From assembly GCA_022706085.1 (NCBI GenBank), contig JAKJDF010000009.1:62001-126000 (forward strand): 64,000 bases of DNA, written 5' to 3'. This stretch comes from Candidatus Latescibacterota bacterium (GTDB taxonomy: Bacteria; Latescibacterota; MWCZ01). The notes under the pieces were generated by a model that was not told the DNA's origin, did no database searches, and saw nothing but the letters and a program-made list of their open reading frames with translations. Positions 1 to 8,685 of this stretch are shown here, piece after piece (the first letter of the stretch is position 1; the number at the start of each line of letters is the position of its first letter). The position numbers were made by a program, and so were the translations under genes.

Positions 1-438
1 ACGACTGAAGCAGATGGCGTCGCACCGGCCGTTGAACCCGGTCAGGTCGTGGAGAGCGACTCTGATATCCGGCTTCCCGGTCTGGATGACCCCGCCATCC
101 TGCCAGTGCCAGTCGGTGCCCTCCGTGCCGAACACCACCCCGAGGGGCTCGCCGTTTATGAGGACCTGAAACCGCCCCGGACTACCCGGGCGGCCCGTGG
201 TGCCGAGGCCGCCGGAAGCGTTCCAGCGGGCAACCCAGTCGAACGTCCGCACCCACACGCGCCACGCGCCCGGTCCGGGAAGCGTCAGCGTCGTGATGGC
301 ATCCGCCACAGGAGTTCCCAGCCCGTGCGCCATCAGGTAGGGCGAGCCCATGGATTCGACGAACCCGGTGTCGAGAGTCCACCCGCCCAGGTCGTCAAAA
401 TGCTCTGCTTCGACTGCGAGTACGTCTGGTGGCGACAC
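1..438 (-). CDS. FAD-dependent oxidoreductase family protein, N-terminal part (cut by window edge)
   Basis: The reading frame is open from about 438 to the window edge, giving 146 residues. It carries a pattern I recognise from the N-terminal accessory domain of a bacterial FAD-dependent oxidoreductase family: EAEHFDDLGGW, GSPYLMAHGLG, WVRTFDWVARW, GRFQVLINGEPL, FGTEGTDWHWQDGG and VALHDLTGF. In that family a beta-sandwich resembling a carbohydrate-binding module precedes the flavin fold. The flavin-binding part would lie outside the window, so the enzymatic role cannot be checked. No ATG is available; I chose GTG at 438 (TTG at 444 is the alternative), 17 bases after the stop of the upstream propeller gene. 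The gene probably shares a transcript with that propeller protein and the sulfatase. Confidence 0.75.
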   Translation of the reverse strand, partial: MSPPDVLAVEAEHFDDLGGWTLDTGFVESMGSPYLMAHGLGTPVADAITTLTLPGPGAWRVWVRTFDWVARWNASGGLGTTGRPGSPGRFQVLINGEPLGVVFGTEGTDWHWQDGGVIQTGKPDIRVALHDLTGFNGRCDAICFSR

Positions 439-455
439 GAGCAAAGCACGGTCCC

Positions 456-1856
456 CTATGGCAGAACTATATCCGCAACGAACACCTGCGCGAACTTGCC
501 GCCCGGGTAGACGACCTCCCGGTTGAACGCCACGAGCGTTCCGTCGGGGGATACAACCAGCGCGTCCGGGCGGCCGCGGGAGGGCTCCGTTATCGCCCGC
601 GCACACCCGCTGGCTGCGTCAACAACGAAAACACGACCCTCGCTCACCGTAACAAAGTGCAGGTCGTCGGGAAGCCACCGAACAGGCTGGCTTGCTCCTC
701 CGGGGAAGCTCGTTACCTGCCGGGGCTCTCCTCCCAGAGGTGAAATGACGAACACCTGCGGCGTTCCGTCAGCCGCGCGGGAAAGGAATGCGATCATCTC
801 TCCGTCTGACGTGGAACGTACAAGGCCGAAGCATCCGGATTCCGTGTGGGTCAGCCGGCGCTGCGAGGTACGCGCCGGCGGCGCGGGAAACGTGGTGCCG
901 GTTCCCTCAAGCGGGCCTGCGGGACCGGGCCGAGTAATGTCCTCGGGAATATCCACAATGAACACTTCGCGGTGGTCCCGAACAGACCCATCGTCTGCTC
1001 GTACTCGCATGTGACCGATAAAAGCCCGCGCCAGTTGCCAGCTCCCGTCCGGCTTCCGGTACCCCCGCGTGCCAACCCACTGGTCGTCGGTAGCGCGGTA
1101 GATACGATCGGTTCCCGGCTCCCGGTCGAGTTCATCCTTCGGGAAGACCTCCGTAATGACGACAGAGAACCCGGCGCCGCTTCGGTTCTCATGCGCAGGG
1201 TCCGCATCCACTGATACCGGAATCCCCAGTTTCGTCAACCCCAGCACGCGCAAGTCGAGGTCCCGGCCGATCTGCTGGCCGTACCGTTTCATGATCTGAT
1301 CGTTGTACGTATACCCGATCCAGACGCCGCCGGGTCCGCCCGGATCGTGCCGGTGGGTGCCTCCTCGAAGCGCGCCCGGTGTGAAGGGAGGGGTTACATC
1401 CCGGGCATCCGCCCAGGTGATGCGGGATGTATCGTTCACCGCGCTTCCGTCATCCGGAACGATCGCCCCCGTCCGCCGCGCCATGTCGTACGCAAGACCG
1501 GTCGTCGTGAACGGTCCGTGGATGAAAATCACCTCGTTCCGTCCCGGGAGGTAACTTGGCGCGGCAATTCCCGGCCCCATGTTCTCCACGAAATCGGGGC
1601 CATCGTACACCCGCACGCGTTCTCCCGTCTCTACGTTCACCTTCTCGATCGATCGGCAGTTTTGAAGGCCGCCGTTCGGGCGAAGGTCGTACACCAGCCA
1701 TTTCCCATCAGGTGAGAAATTGTGATTCTGATCCAGCGCGCAGTTTTGCGTCGAATCGTTCGTGATCTGCCGTTCAGCCGCCATGGAACCTGCCGTGGTT
1801 GCGAGTATGAAGAGAGTGGCCGAAACCCATTTCCGGGCGAATGACCGTTTCAACAT
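456..1856 (-). CDS. Secreted PD40/TolB-like beta-propeller protein
   Basis: This 466-residue protein starts with a basic n-region and hydrophobic stretch ending near SMAAERQ, a likely Sec signal peptide. The rest shows repeated propeller motifs: NHNFSPDGKWLVYD near residue 46, PSYLPGRNEVIFIHG near 101, STSDGEMIAFLSR near 350, VRWLPDDLHFVTV and VVSPDGTLVAFNRE near the C-terminus. These are typical of WD40-like PD40/TolB repeats. The protein is therefore probably periplasmic or surface exposed and non-enzymatic. The start has an excellent ribosome site, GGAGGAAACC just before the ATG. It follows the sulfatase by 54 bases and precedes the FAD protein, suggesting one operon acting on an external substrate. 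The exact role is unknown. Confidence 0.8.
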   Translation of the reverse strand: MLKRSFARKWVSATLFILATTAGSMAAERQITNDSTQNCALDQNHNFSPDGKWLVYDLRPNGGLQNCRSIEKVNVETGERVRVYDGPDFVENMGPGIAAPSYLPGRNEVIFIHGPFTTTGLAYDMARRTGAIVPDDGSAVNDTSRITWADARDVTPPFTPGALRGGTHRHDPGGPGGVWIGYTYNDQIMKRYGQQIGRDLDLRVLGLTKLGIPVSVDADPAHENRSGAGFSVVITEVFPKDELDREPGTDRIYRATDDQWVGTRGYRKPDGSWQLARAFIGHMRVRADDGSVRDHREVFIVDIPEDITRPGPAGPLEGTGTTFPAPPARTSQRRLTHTESGCFGLVRSTSDGEMIAFLSRAADGTPQVFVISPLGGEPRQVTSFPGGASQPVRWLPDDLHFVTVSEGRVFVVDAASGCARAITEPSRGRPDALVVSPDGTLVAFNREVVYPGGKFAQVFVADIVLP

Positions 1857-1910
1857 GGTTTCCTCCGCGGGAGCGCCCCGCCGGTGCCGAGTCAGCTTCG
1901 CCGTGCTTGC

Positions 1911-3386
1911 TCAGTCCGAATATCCTGGAATCTTCAGCACTCCCCACGGGCTGTCCTGAATCAACAACCCTGCGTCCGGGTCTTCCGGCATTTCCAGCTT
2001 CGGGTATTGTCTCCAGCCGTCGCCATCGAGCGCAGCCGTTTCCCCGCCCGCCTTCAAATGACCAATCAGCGCCGTGCGCATCCTTGCCGCGTGATCCTTC
2101 ATGAACGGCGTTGCCACCCGGTTCCGCGTTTCAAGCGGATCAACCCGATGGTCGAACAGGAACTCGCGCCCGTCGGGAGCACTGTAGAAGTATTTCCAGC
2201 GTTCGTCCGCCGCCATATAGACGCCCTGTCCGGCCTTCTGGAACTGGCTGAATACCATCTCGCGGGAACACGCCCCCGACGCCAGCTCCGAAAGGTCAAC
2301 GCCGTCGAGTTCGTGATCCGTTACGCGGGCACCCGCGGCGGCCAGAACGGTCGGCGCGATGTCAACGAGGCTGGCCGGCTTCGCGCAGACCGCACCGCAC
2401 GCGAAGCGTTCCGGATAGCGCAGGATGAAGGGCACCCGCGCGGCGGCGTCATGCATGCCACGCTTCCCGAAGCAGTAGTAATCTCCCAGGTACTCGCCGT
2501 GGTCCGATGCGAACACAATCAGCGTGTTCTCCAGTTGCCCCGTCTCGTCGAGGGCGGCCAGAATCCGCCCCACCTGGTAATCGATGAATGACACGGCGCC
2601 GTAGTAGTAGGCCTTGATCGCCCGCAGAAGGTTCTGGTCAATGCCCTGGTCACGGTATTTGTACCTGTTCTGGTACCGGTTTATATAGATGTGCAACGCT
2701 TCGTAATCAGCCGGAACGTTCGGCAACGGCATGAGTGGCGCGCGGTAGAGCTTGTGCCACGGCACCGGCGGAGCGAAAGGCGGGTGCGGGTGAATGAAGC
2801 TCGCGTAGAGGTACCACGGCTCCTTCATTCGCTCCGGCGCGGTGAGAAACGCCGTGGCTCTGTCGCCGATCCACTGCGTGGGGTGCAGCCGCGCCGGCAT
2901 CTGCGCCGGTTGTGGAGTGTAGTACATCTCGCCCCGGACACCGTGCGGATCCGTAAGATGCTCATAACCGTTCGCCCGCAGCCAGACAAGGTAGTCATCC
3001 TGTTCGGGAGTCGCGACGCCCTCTTCCTGGCTTTCCCGCGTCTGGAATCCTCGCAGGCTTGCGCGGTCGGGGTAGAAGTGACACTTCCCTATGCCGTGCG
3101 TGCGGTACCCCGCCTCCGTCAGCGCACCCATGAATGATGTGCGGCCGTCCTGCGGCATGGGCGCGTTGTCGTAACAGCCCGTGTGGAGCGGGTATTGCCC
3201 GTAAATCATGGAACACCGCGCCGAAACACACACGGGGGAGGGTGTGTACGCCCGCTGGAACGCCGTGCCTTCTCGCACGAGACGGTCAATGGCGGGCGTC
3301 CTGATCACCCCGTTCCCGAGCGCATGGATCGCGTCAGCGCGGAGTTGATCACAGAACAGGTGCAGAATGTTCGGAGGGCGTGGCAT
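1911..3386 (-). CDS. Sulfatase (arylsulfatase/choline-sulfatase type)
   Basis: The alkaline-phosphatase-fold sulfatase signature is clear: PNILHLFCDQLRAD at residues 5-18 supplies the metal aspartate, and SPVCVSARCSMIYGQYP at 50-66 is the formylglycine region. Further on come HGIGKCHFYP, SFIHPHPPF and FASDHGEYLGDYYCFGKRGMHD, the second metal site. Sulfatases hydrolyse sulfate esters once the motif cysteine is converted to formylglycine. Here the motif reads C-V-S-A-R, so the usual proline of CxPxR is serine. The start at 3386 is chosen because AAAGGGG lies just upstream; the longer frame to 3533 adds 49 residues with no resemblance to the family. No signal peptide is apparent. It heads a minus-strand run with the propeller and FAD proteins. 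The substrate is unknown. Confidence 0.92.
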   Translation of the reverse strand: MPRPPNILHLFCDQLRADAIHALGNGVIRTPAIDRLVREGTAFQRAYTPSPVCVSARCSMIYGQYPLHTGCYDNAPMPQDGRTSFMGALTEAGYRTHGIGKCHFYPDRASLRGFQTRESQEEGVATPEQDDYLVWLRANGYEHLTDPHGVRGEMYYTPQPAQMPARLHPTQWIGDRATAFLTAPERMKEPWYLYASFIHPHPPFAPPVPWHKLYRAPLMPLPNVPADYEALHIYINRYQNRYKYRDQGIDQNLLRAIKAYYYGAVSFIDYQVGRILAALDETGQLENTLIVFASDHGEYLGDYYCFGKRGMHDAAARVPFILRYPERFACGAVCAKPASLVDIAPTVLAAAGARVTDHELDGVDLSELASGACSREMVFSQFQKAGQGVYMAADERWKYFYSAPDGREFLFDHRVDPLETRNRVATPFMKDHAARMRTALIGHLKAGGETAALDGDGWRQYPKLEMPEDPDAGLLIQDSPWGVLKIPGYSD

Positions 3387-3972
3387 TGATAACCCCTTTG
3401 TTCGAACGTGCATCTGGAAGTACATTGCGGCTTCCCGCAGCGGCATCCGGCCGCGAATCCAACCTACATGACGGTACGCAGTGGCGCAGTGTCTCACAAC
3501 CCGCGGGAGCACGGTTCCGCGTGACGTCGGCAATCAGCCCCAAGTGGCGCACACGTTCCGTGTTCCGGGCCCCCCTTCTTCGCGTGCCGCATTTCCACCT
3601 CGTTGGTGACGGTGCATCGCCGCGTGCCGGCAACGGGAAGACGCTGCCCTGTCTCCCGCCGGGGGAGCAGCCGGACGTCCTTCGGAGTGCCTTTCCGAGC
3701 TTCAGGGAACCCGCCCGGTTTGCACTGGCGCACATTCCTGCGTATTCTTTCGCCGCGTTCAATCTTTCATACGCATGACGCGTCCGCTCGCGAAAGGTTT
3801 ATCGTACGGCAGCCGCGAGTGCATGCGCGGAAGTCGCCCTGCTGACTGTACGCGCGTGCACATGCCTGCGTCTCCGTTCCGGGTTGTCGCGCCATTGCGC
3901 TGCGTCAGTCAACAGACGGGTTGCCGCCGTCGTATTGCCGGGGCGGCCCGCCGCACATGAAGGGAGAACGGT
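3387..3972. other. Intergenic region with weak promoter candidate
   Basis: This 586-base gap separates the divergently read sulfatase and symporter genes. I found no convincing gene in either direction; the short frames lack domains and ribosome sites. One promoter-like pair on the plus strand is TTGCAC at 3720-3725 and TATTCT at 3743-3748 with a 17-base spacer, about 225 bases before the small symporter protein. It matches the consensus only moderately. Confidence 0.3.
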
Positions 3973-4143
3973 ATGCTTGGAATTGCGGACCCGCAGATCT
4001 GGTTGGCCTACGTTCTGTGCATTCTCAGCACGATCCTGTGCGTCTACTACGGCGCGAAAAACTGGGATAAGGGCGACGAACCTGTGTACCCCGAGGACGT
4101 CACCTGGGCGGAGGACGAGAAGAAGGCAACGGCGGAGAACTGA
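3973..4143 (+). CDS. Symporter small accessory protein
   Basis: This 56-residue protein has one hydrophobic helix near the N-terminus (IWLAYVLCILSTILCVYYG) and an acidic C-terminal tail (DKGDEPVYPEDVTWAEDEK). This resembles a known family of small accessory proteins encoded directly upstream of sodium:solute symporters, with the typical opening M-L-G-x-x-D-P-Q. A strong ribosome site (AAGGGAGA) precedes the ATG. It lies 75 bases upstream of the SSS transporter, so the two are probably co-transcribed and the small protein probably sits in the membrane with the transporter. Family role is by recognition; the interaction is inferred. Confidence 0.8.
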   Translation: MLGIADPQIWLAYVLCILSTILCVYYGAKNWDKGDEPVYPEDVTWAEDEKKATAEN

Positions 4144-4218
4144 CTCCGCGTGTGCACCACGTGGTTCACGATTGAACGCAGACGATCGAAATACCATTGA
4201 TTCCTCGGGGGATACCAG

Positions 4219-5820
4219 ATGGACAATTTCACAATCCTTACCGTCGTCGTAGTCGTCTACCTGTTCGTTGTCGCGTATCTGGGATGGTACGGCTACCGGA
4301 AGACCAAAAACGCAACAGATTACCTTGTTGCGGGAAGGAGCACGCACCCGTACATCATGGCGCTGTCGTACGGCGCAACCTTCATCAGCACGTCCGCGAT
4401 TGTGGGATTCGGCGGCGCGGCTGCGTTGTTCGGGATGGGGCTCTTGTGGCTCACGTTCCTCAACATCTTCTTCGGCATCTTCATCGCCTTCGTGGTGTTC
4501 GGAAAAAGAACGCGCAAAATCGGACGGAACCTCGACGCCCACACGTTCCCGGAGTTCCTTGGTCGCCGATTCGATTCCCGGTTCATTCAGGGGTTCGCCG
4601 GTATCACCGTGTTTCTGCTCATGCCGTTGTACGCTTCGGCGGTGCTGATCGGTGCCGCCCGCTTTATCGAAAACACGTTCGCCGGGGTCAACTTCAACAC
4701 GGCCATCCTGATCTACACGCTCATCATCTGCGCGTACGTGCTGGCCGGCGGCCTGAAAGGCGTCATGTATACAGACGCCCTGCAGGGTACGATCATGTTC
4801 GTCGGGATGCTGGTGCTTGCCATCTACACGTATTCCACGCTGGGCGGAGTGATCGACTCCCACCAGGCGCTTACCAACATGGCGGACAAGGTACCCGCCA
4901 AACTGGCCGCGATCGGGCATCAGGGGTGGACCAGCATGCCTGCGCTCGGTTCGCCGCTCTGGTGGCAGCTTGTCTCGACAATCGTGCTGGGGGTTGGCAT
5001 TGGCGTGCTGGCACAGCCGCAACTCGTCGTGCGCTTCATGACGGTGAAGAGCAGCCGCGAGCTCAACCGCGCGGTATTGAGCGGCGGAATCTTCATCCTG
5101 GCGATGACGGGAGTCGCATTCGTGGTGGGGGCGCTCTCCAACGTGTTCTTTTACGAACACACCGCGTACAAGGCCATCTCACTGGTAGTTGCCAAGGGGA
5201 ACATCGATTCCATCATTCCCCTCTACGTCAACAGCGCGATGCCGGTCTGGTTCGTGTACCTGTTCATGATTACCCTGCTCTCCGCAGCCATGTCCACCTC
5301 CAGCTCGCAGTTCCACACCATCGGGTCGGCGTTCGGGCGGGATTTCTTCGAAAAAACCCTGTTCCATGGGAAGCAGTTCCTGTACACCGTCAGCCTCACG
5401 CGTGTCGGTATCGTCCTCGGAGTGGTCGCCACGGTAATCCTCGGCTACAACCTTCCCGGGAGCGTCATTGCCATCGCGACCGCAATATTTTTCGGGTTCT
5501 GCGCCACTATGTTCCTTCCGAGCTTCGTGGGCGCGCTGTTCTGGAAAGGCATGACGCGGGCAGGGGCTGTTTCAAGCGTGGTGGTAGGGTTCTTCGGATC
5601 AGCGCTCTGGCTCCTGTTCGTCCATCAAAAGGAATCAGAAGCGCTCGGGCTCTGCAAACTCGTGTTTGGCAAGCCGAGCCTCGCCGCCGGAACCGTCTGG
5701 GCGATGGTGGACCCGATCGTGGTGATTCTGCCGATTTCCTTCGTCGTTGCCTTTGGTGTAAGTATGTGGACGAAAAAGATGCCGCAGGAGCACCTCGACG
5801 CTTGTTTCAAACACATGTAA
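4219..5820 (+). CDS. Sodium:solute symporter (SSS family)
   Basis: The 533-residue protein is built of about thirteen hydrophobic segments. It opens with YLFVVAYLGWYGYRKTKNAT followed by DYLVAGRS, the typical SSS start of helix 1 and loop. It continues with FISTSAIVGFGGAAALFG in helix 2 and the sodium-binding-type segment TLLSAAMSTSSSQFHTIGS near residues 352-370. These are hallmarks of the family that includes PutP, PanF and SglT. The protein imports an organic solute with sodium; the solute cannot be read from sequence. The small accessory protein is just upstream and a strong terminator follows, making a two-gene transcription unit. A longer overlapping frame in this region is out of phase and not real. 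Confidence 0.93.
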   Translation: MDNFTILTVVVVVYLFVVAYLGWYGYRKTKNATDYLVAGRSTHPYIMALSYGATFISTSAIVGFGGAAALFGMGLLWLTFLNIFFGIFIAFVVFGKRTRKIGRNLDAHTFPEFLGRRFDSRFIQGFAGITVFLLMPLYASAVLIGAARFIENTFAGVNFNTAILIYTLIICAYVLAGGLKGVMYTDALQGTIMFVGMLVLAIYTYSTLGGVIDSHQALTNMADKVPAKLAAIGHQGWTSMPALGSPLWWQLVSTIVLGVGIGVLAQPQLVVRFMTVKSSRELNRAVLSGGIFILAMTGVAFVVGALSNVFFYEHTAYKAISLVVAKGNIDSIIPLYVNSAMPVWFVYLFMITLLSAAMSTSSSQFHTIGSAFGRDFFEKTLFHGKQFLYTVSLTRVGIVLGVVATVILGYNLPGSVIAIATAIFFGFCATMFLPSFVGALFWKGMTRAGAVSSVVVGFFGSALWLLFVHQKESEALGLCKLVFGKPSLAAGTVWAMVDPIVVILPISFVVAFGVSMWTKKMPQEHLDACFKHM

Positions 5821-5837
5821 CCGCCACAGGAAAGGAA

Positions 5838-5876
5838 AGAGGGACGCAGGTCAATCTGCGTCCCTCTTTTTTTTTC
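5838..5876 (+). terminator. Rho-independent terminator after symporter
   Basis: A 12-base perfect stem, AGAGGGACGCAG at 5838-5849 paired with CTGCGTCCCTCT at 5856-5867, has a 6-base loop. A run of nine T residues follows. It ends the symporter unit. Confidence 0.93.
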
Positions 5877-6014
5877 CCACTCCGGATACTCATGATGCGT
5901 TACCGGTCCGGCTTCTTTTCGTTCCCCGAAAGGAGGACCCGCCTCACCGTTCTGACTGAGAAAAGCCCTTTCGTTTTCCCGCGCCCCAAGGGAATCACGG
6001 GAGCCTGTTCTCCG

Positions 6015-6698
6015 TCAGCATGCGCTCAACCCCAGTGACACTCTCAGAACCGCAAAAAAAACGAGCTGCGCGAACACGATGATGAAGGGAGCAGGATTCC
6101 TCCAGGTTACCCTGAGGTGCGCGTATGCCGCGGACATGAGGAGTGACACGAGGAACCATGCTGCATAGTTCTGGAGAGGGACGCAATCCTGCTCCCATTT
6201 CCAGTAGCCCAACGCGATCGCCACAGGTTCCATTATCCAGTCAAACACCGTGGCCGACGCCGCCGAAAGAAGCGCTTTGCAGGCTGTTCCGCAGGGAAGG
6301 CGCGAATACACGCCGCTGAACCCAAGAACGATGATAACCCAGTTGAAGCCTATGACGGGCGGCACGCCCAGAATGTGCGTGCCAAGGGTTTTCCCATATT
6401 CGTACACCCCGAAAACAGCTCCGGTTCTGACGCCCAGAATCTCAGCTGCCAAAGCGAGAATGCAGGAGACGACGCCCCACGCGAGGTAAAGCGCTCTTCT
6501 TTCTGACGGGATTGATATGATGAACGCGGGCAGGCCGGTCACCAGCAGAAACCAGGGCGTAGCGGTGAGCAGGAGAGGATCGTTCGCTGAGTGGAGATAT
6601 CGCGCGATGCCAACGGCGTAGAGAACAGCGACAAAAACGGAAAAGAACAGGAGTGTGCGATCTTTGAAAGCCGCGCGTTCAGGAAGATCGGCAGGCAT
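6015..6698 (-). CDS. cruF: CruF-like carotenoid hydratase (DUF422 membrane protein)
   Basis: This 227-residue protein has about seven hydrophobic segments and matches the DUF422 family by EILGVRTGAVFGVYEYGKTLG, GVPPVIGFNWVIIVL and DWIMEPVAIALGYWKW. These motifs are shared by CruF (gamma-carotene 1',2'-hydratase) and bisanhydrobacterioruberin hydratase. The enzyme adds water to the psi end of an acyclic carotenoid in the membrane. The start is ATG 6698, one base after the TGA of the prenyl synthase gene; a longer frame from a TTG at 6731 is less likely. It is the last gene of the leftward arm of the carotenoid locus. Assignment to hydratase rather than another DUF422 activity rests on context. 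Confidence 0.8.
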   Translation of the reverse strand: MPADLPERAAFKDRTLLFFSVFVAVLYAVGIARYLHSANDPLLLTATPWFLLVTGLPAFIISIPSERRALYLAWGVVSCILALAAEILGVRTGAVFGVYEYGKTLGTHILGVPPVIGFNWVIIVLGFSGVYSRLPCGTACKALLSAASATVFDWIMEPVAIALGYWKWEQDCVPLQNYAAWFLVSLLMSAAYAHLRVTWRNPAPFIIVFAQLVFFAVLRVSLGLSAC

Positions 6699-6699
6699 T

Positions 6700-7749
6700 T
6701 CAACGGTCCCGTGTTCGCAGGAAGTCAACAAGGCTTCTGAGTTGTTCCTTCGGGTCTTCTGGAACCGCGAGAGCGTCTATCATCTTCCCCGCCTCGGCGG
6801 CGAGCGCTTTTATTTTTGAGATCAACTCAGACCGGGCGCCGCTCGTTTCTATGAGGCGGCGGGCGTGGAGAATCTCATCCCCGGTGGCGTTGCGTCGTCC
6901 GAGAATCCGCGTCAGTTGTGAGCGCGGGACGGGATCAAGCCGCTCGAGCGCAATCGCGATGAGAAGGGTCTTTTTTGCCAGCCTGATGTCAGAGCCAACG
7001 GGCTTCCCGATCGCATTCTCCGAGCCGAAGACGCCAAGCTCATCGTCCCTCATCTGGAACATGATTCCCATTGACTCTCCGAGGCGCCAGAGCGCTGAGA
7101 CGAGTTCCTCGTCCGCGTTTCCCGCCATTGCACCCGCTGAAAGCGGCAGAGAGAAGGAATACCTCGCCGTTTTCCACAGATAGAGATCAAGTATCTCCTT
7201 TTCCGAGGGGATTCGGGAGAAGGTCCCGTAATCAATATCCGCCATCTGCGCAAGACCGATAGCGTAGGACTCGCGACACACGAGGTTTCTGATGCCGTCC
7301 GGGATATCCGCCGATGAAATCAACCGCAGCCCGATGAACAAGGCGCAGTCGCCGGCGCAGATTCCCATGGAGGTGCCGTAATGCTCGGATTCCTCAATCC
7401 CTTTTGCATGGGCGTCTTCGCGGAACTGCCAGAACACCGACGGCATTCCTCTCCTCATACGGTCCTGGTCCATGATGTCGTCATGAATCAGAAATGCCGA
7501 ATGCAGCAGTTCAATCGCGGCGGCGATTTTGAGCGCTGTGTCTCCGGGCCGGCCCCCGGCCAGTTCGTGGCCCAGAAAGACAAGACCTCCCCTTATAAGC
7601 TTCCCGCCTTGTGCAAACGCACCAAGGCGCGCGGGGAGATCCTTTCCCCACCGATTCAGGAAGGAGAATTCCTCGCCACAGGCCTCAAGGTATGATCGGA
7701 GAAAGGTTTTGATCTCTTCAGAACGGGATCCGAAATAACCTGCGTTCAT
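6700..7749 (-). CDS. crtE: Polyprenyl synthase, probable geranylgeranyl diphosphate synthase
   Basis: The 349-residue protein has the first aspartate-rich motif in LHSAFLIHDDIMDQDRMRRG (DDIMD), the isoprenyl lysine and arginine region GGKLIRG, and the second region FQMRDDELGVFG followed by GKPVGSDIRLAKKTLL. This is the trans-isoprenyl diphosphate synthase fold. The second motif is DDELG rather than DDxxD, a form I recognise from related bacterial GGPP synthases. It condenses IPP with allylic diphosphates to give the C20 precursor for phytoene. The ATG at 7749 overlaps the crtB stop by 4 bases (ATGA), and a longer upstream frame is discarded. Chain length C20 is inferred from the carotenoid neighbours. 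Confidence 0.88.
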   Translation of the reverse strand: MNAGYFGSRSEEIKTFLRSYLEACGEEFSFLNRWGKDLPARLGAFAQGGKLIRGGLVFLGHELAGGRPGDTALKIAAAIELLHSAFLIHDDIMDQDRMRRGMPSVFWQFREDAHAKGIEESEHYGTSMGICAGDCALFIGLRLISSADIPDGIRNLVCRESYAIGLAQMADIDYGTFSRIPSEKEILDLYLWKTARYSFSLPLSAGAMAGNADEELVSALWRLGESMGIMFQMRDDELGVFGSENAIGKPVGSDIRLAKKTLLIAIALERLDPVPRSQLTRILGRRNATGDEILHARRLIETSGARSELISKIKALAAEAGKMIDALAVPEDPKEQLRSLVDFLRTRDR

Positions 7750-8612
7750 GCGGGTTCCTGATCTGGAGCTTCCGGTCTTCTGCAGCGATGAGCTCTTGAC
7801 GCGTTCCGCAGCAGCGAAAAAAGGATCCTCTGTCGGGAAGGTTTGACTTTCTTTTCGTACACGATGAAGGGGTTGCGATAGATTTTTGTCGCCGCCCATT
7901 TGTACATCTCGCTGGCCGTCATAACTGCTACGCGAGACCGCCATGGGATCGAGCCGAATTCCGTTTCGGCGCGGTCCTGCCATTCTCGATACAGGTGTAT
8001 CTGGCTACGGATGAAGCGAGTAAACGTCTCAGGTTTCGATCGGGCGGTGTCTTCCGCAAGGTCTTCGAGGCCCGATCCCGCAAGGGGCAGATATGTCCTG
8101 CCAAGTTCATTGTCTTCCGCGATGTCGCGGATGAAGTTTATGTACTGCATGGCCCTGCCGAGGAAGGCTGCGGCTTCCATCGCGTTCCGGGGGAGTTCCA
8201 TGATGGCTGCCATGAAAAACCCGATAACCTCCGCGGAACCGTGAATGTAGACAAGCACCTCGTCGGGAGCTTCGTATCGCTTTCCCGTAAGATCGGCCTC
8301 CATGGAGTTCAGGAAGGCTTCAGCCCACGCGTCCTCAAACTTCCTTCTCCGGGAGAGCTCGATGAAGGAGTCCACTATCGGGTCCCCGCTGTCTCTGCCA
8401 GTTGTCCTGGCGAGTTCGTAGCGCGCGCGGAACGCGTGAAATCCTTCTTTGTCCTGAGGGACTGAATCAACGAAGTCGTCCGCTGTTCGTACGAAGGCAT
8501 AGAGAATGATTACATCCCTCCGGACCTTCGCCGGAAAGAAAAGCGAAGAGTTGAAGAAGGTTCTTGACCCTCTTCTGAAAATCTCCTCAAATACCGATTG
8601 CGTACGTTTCAT
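7746..8612 (-). CDS. crtB: Phytoene synthase (squalene/phytoene synthase family)
   Basis: This 288-residue protein shows GSRTFFNSSLFFP at the start, then YAFVRTADDFVDSVPQ containing the first aspartate motif (DDFVD). INFIRDIAEDNELGRTYLP near residue 170 is the second aspartate motif and the family signature. The enzyme joins two GGPP to phytoene, the first committed carotenoid step. The ATG at 8612 begins MKRTQSVFEEIF; extension to 8852 would run through the divergent promoter region and the start of the glycosyltransferase. The ribosome site is weak. The gene heads the leftward arm crtB-crtE-cruF, whose members overlap or abut. Confidence 0.93.
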   Translation of the reverse strand: MKRTQSVFEEIFRRGSRTFFNSSLFFPAKVRRDVIILYAFVRTADDFVDSVPQDKEGFHAFRARYELARTTGRDSGDPIVDSFIELSRRRKFEDAWAEAFLNSMEADLTGKRYEAPDEVLVYIHGSAEVIGFFMAAIMELPRNAMEAAAFLGRAMQYINFIRDIAEDNELGRTYLPLAGSGLEDLAEDTARSKPETFTRFIRSQIHLYREWQDRAETEFGSIPWRSRVAVMTASEMYKWAATKIYRNPFIVYEKKVKPSRQRILFSLLRNASRAHRCRRPEAPDQEPA

Positions 8613-8614
8613 AA

Positions 8615-8660
8615 CGACTTTGACGTGCGGAACCGCACGACTTTGACGTGCGGAACCGCA
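8615..8660. promoter_or_regulatory. Tandem 23-bp repeat with palindromic core (candidate operator)
   Basis: Two perfect head-to-tail copies of a 23-base unit occupy 8615-8637 and 8638-8660. Each contains the palindrome TGCGGaaCCGCA and a TTTGACG stretch. The pair fills most of the 73 bases between the divergent crtB and glycosyltransferase starts. Palindrome centres 23 bases apart would lie on about the same face of the helix. This is what a dimeric regulator's double operator looks like, but no regulator gene is in the locus and a chance tandem duplication is possible. Confidence 0.55.
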
Positions 8661-8685
8661 GGTCTCCCGAGGGATTGAAACCAGA

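Noticed and set aside
3799-5160. A 453-residue minus-strand frame opposite the symporter
   Set aside because: Shadow sequence rich in His, Arg and Asp with no recognisable domain.
4197-6038. A 613-residue plus-strand frame over the symporter
   Set aside because: It is out of phase with the SSS protein, which has clear family motifs, and its translation is Arg/His/Pro-rich shadow sequence.
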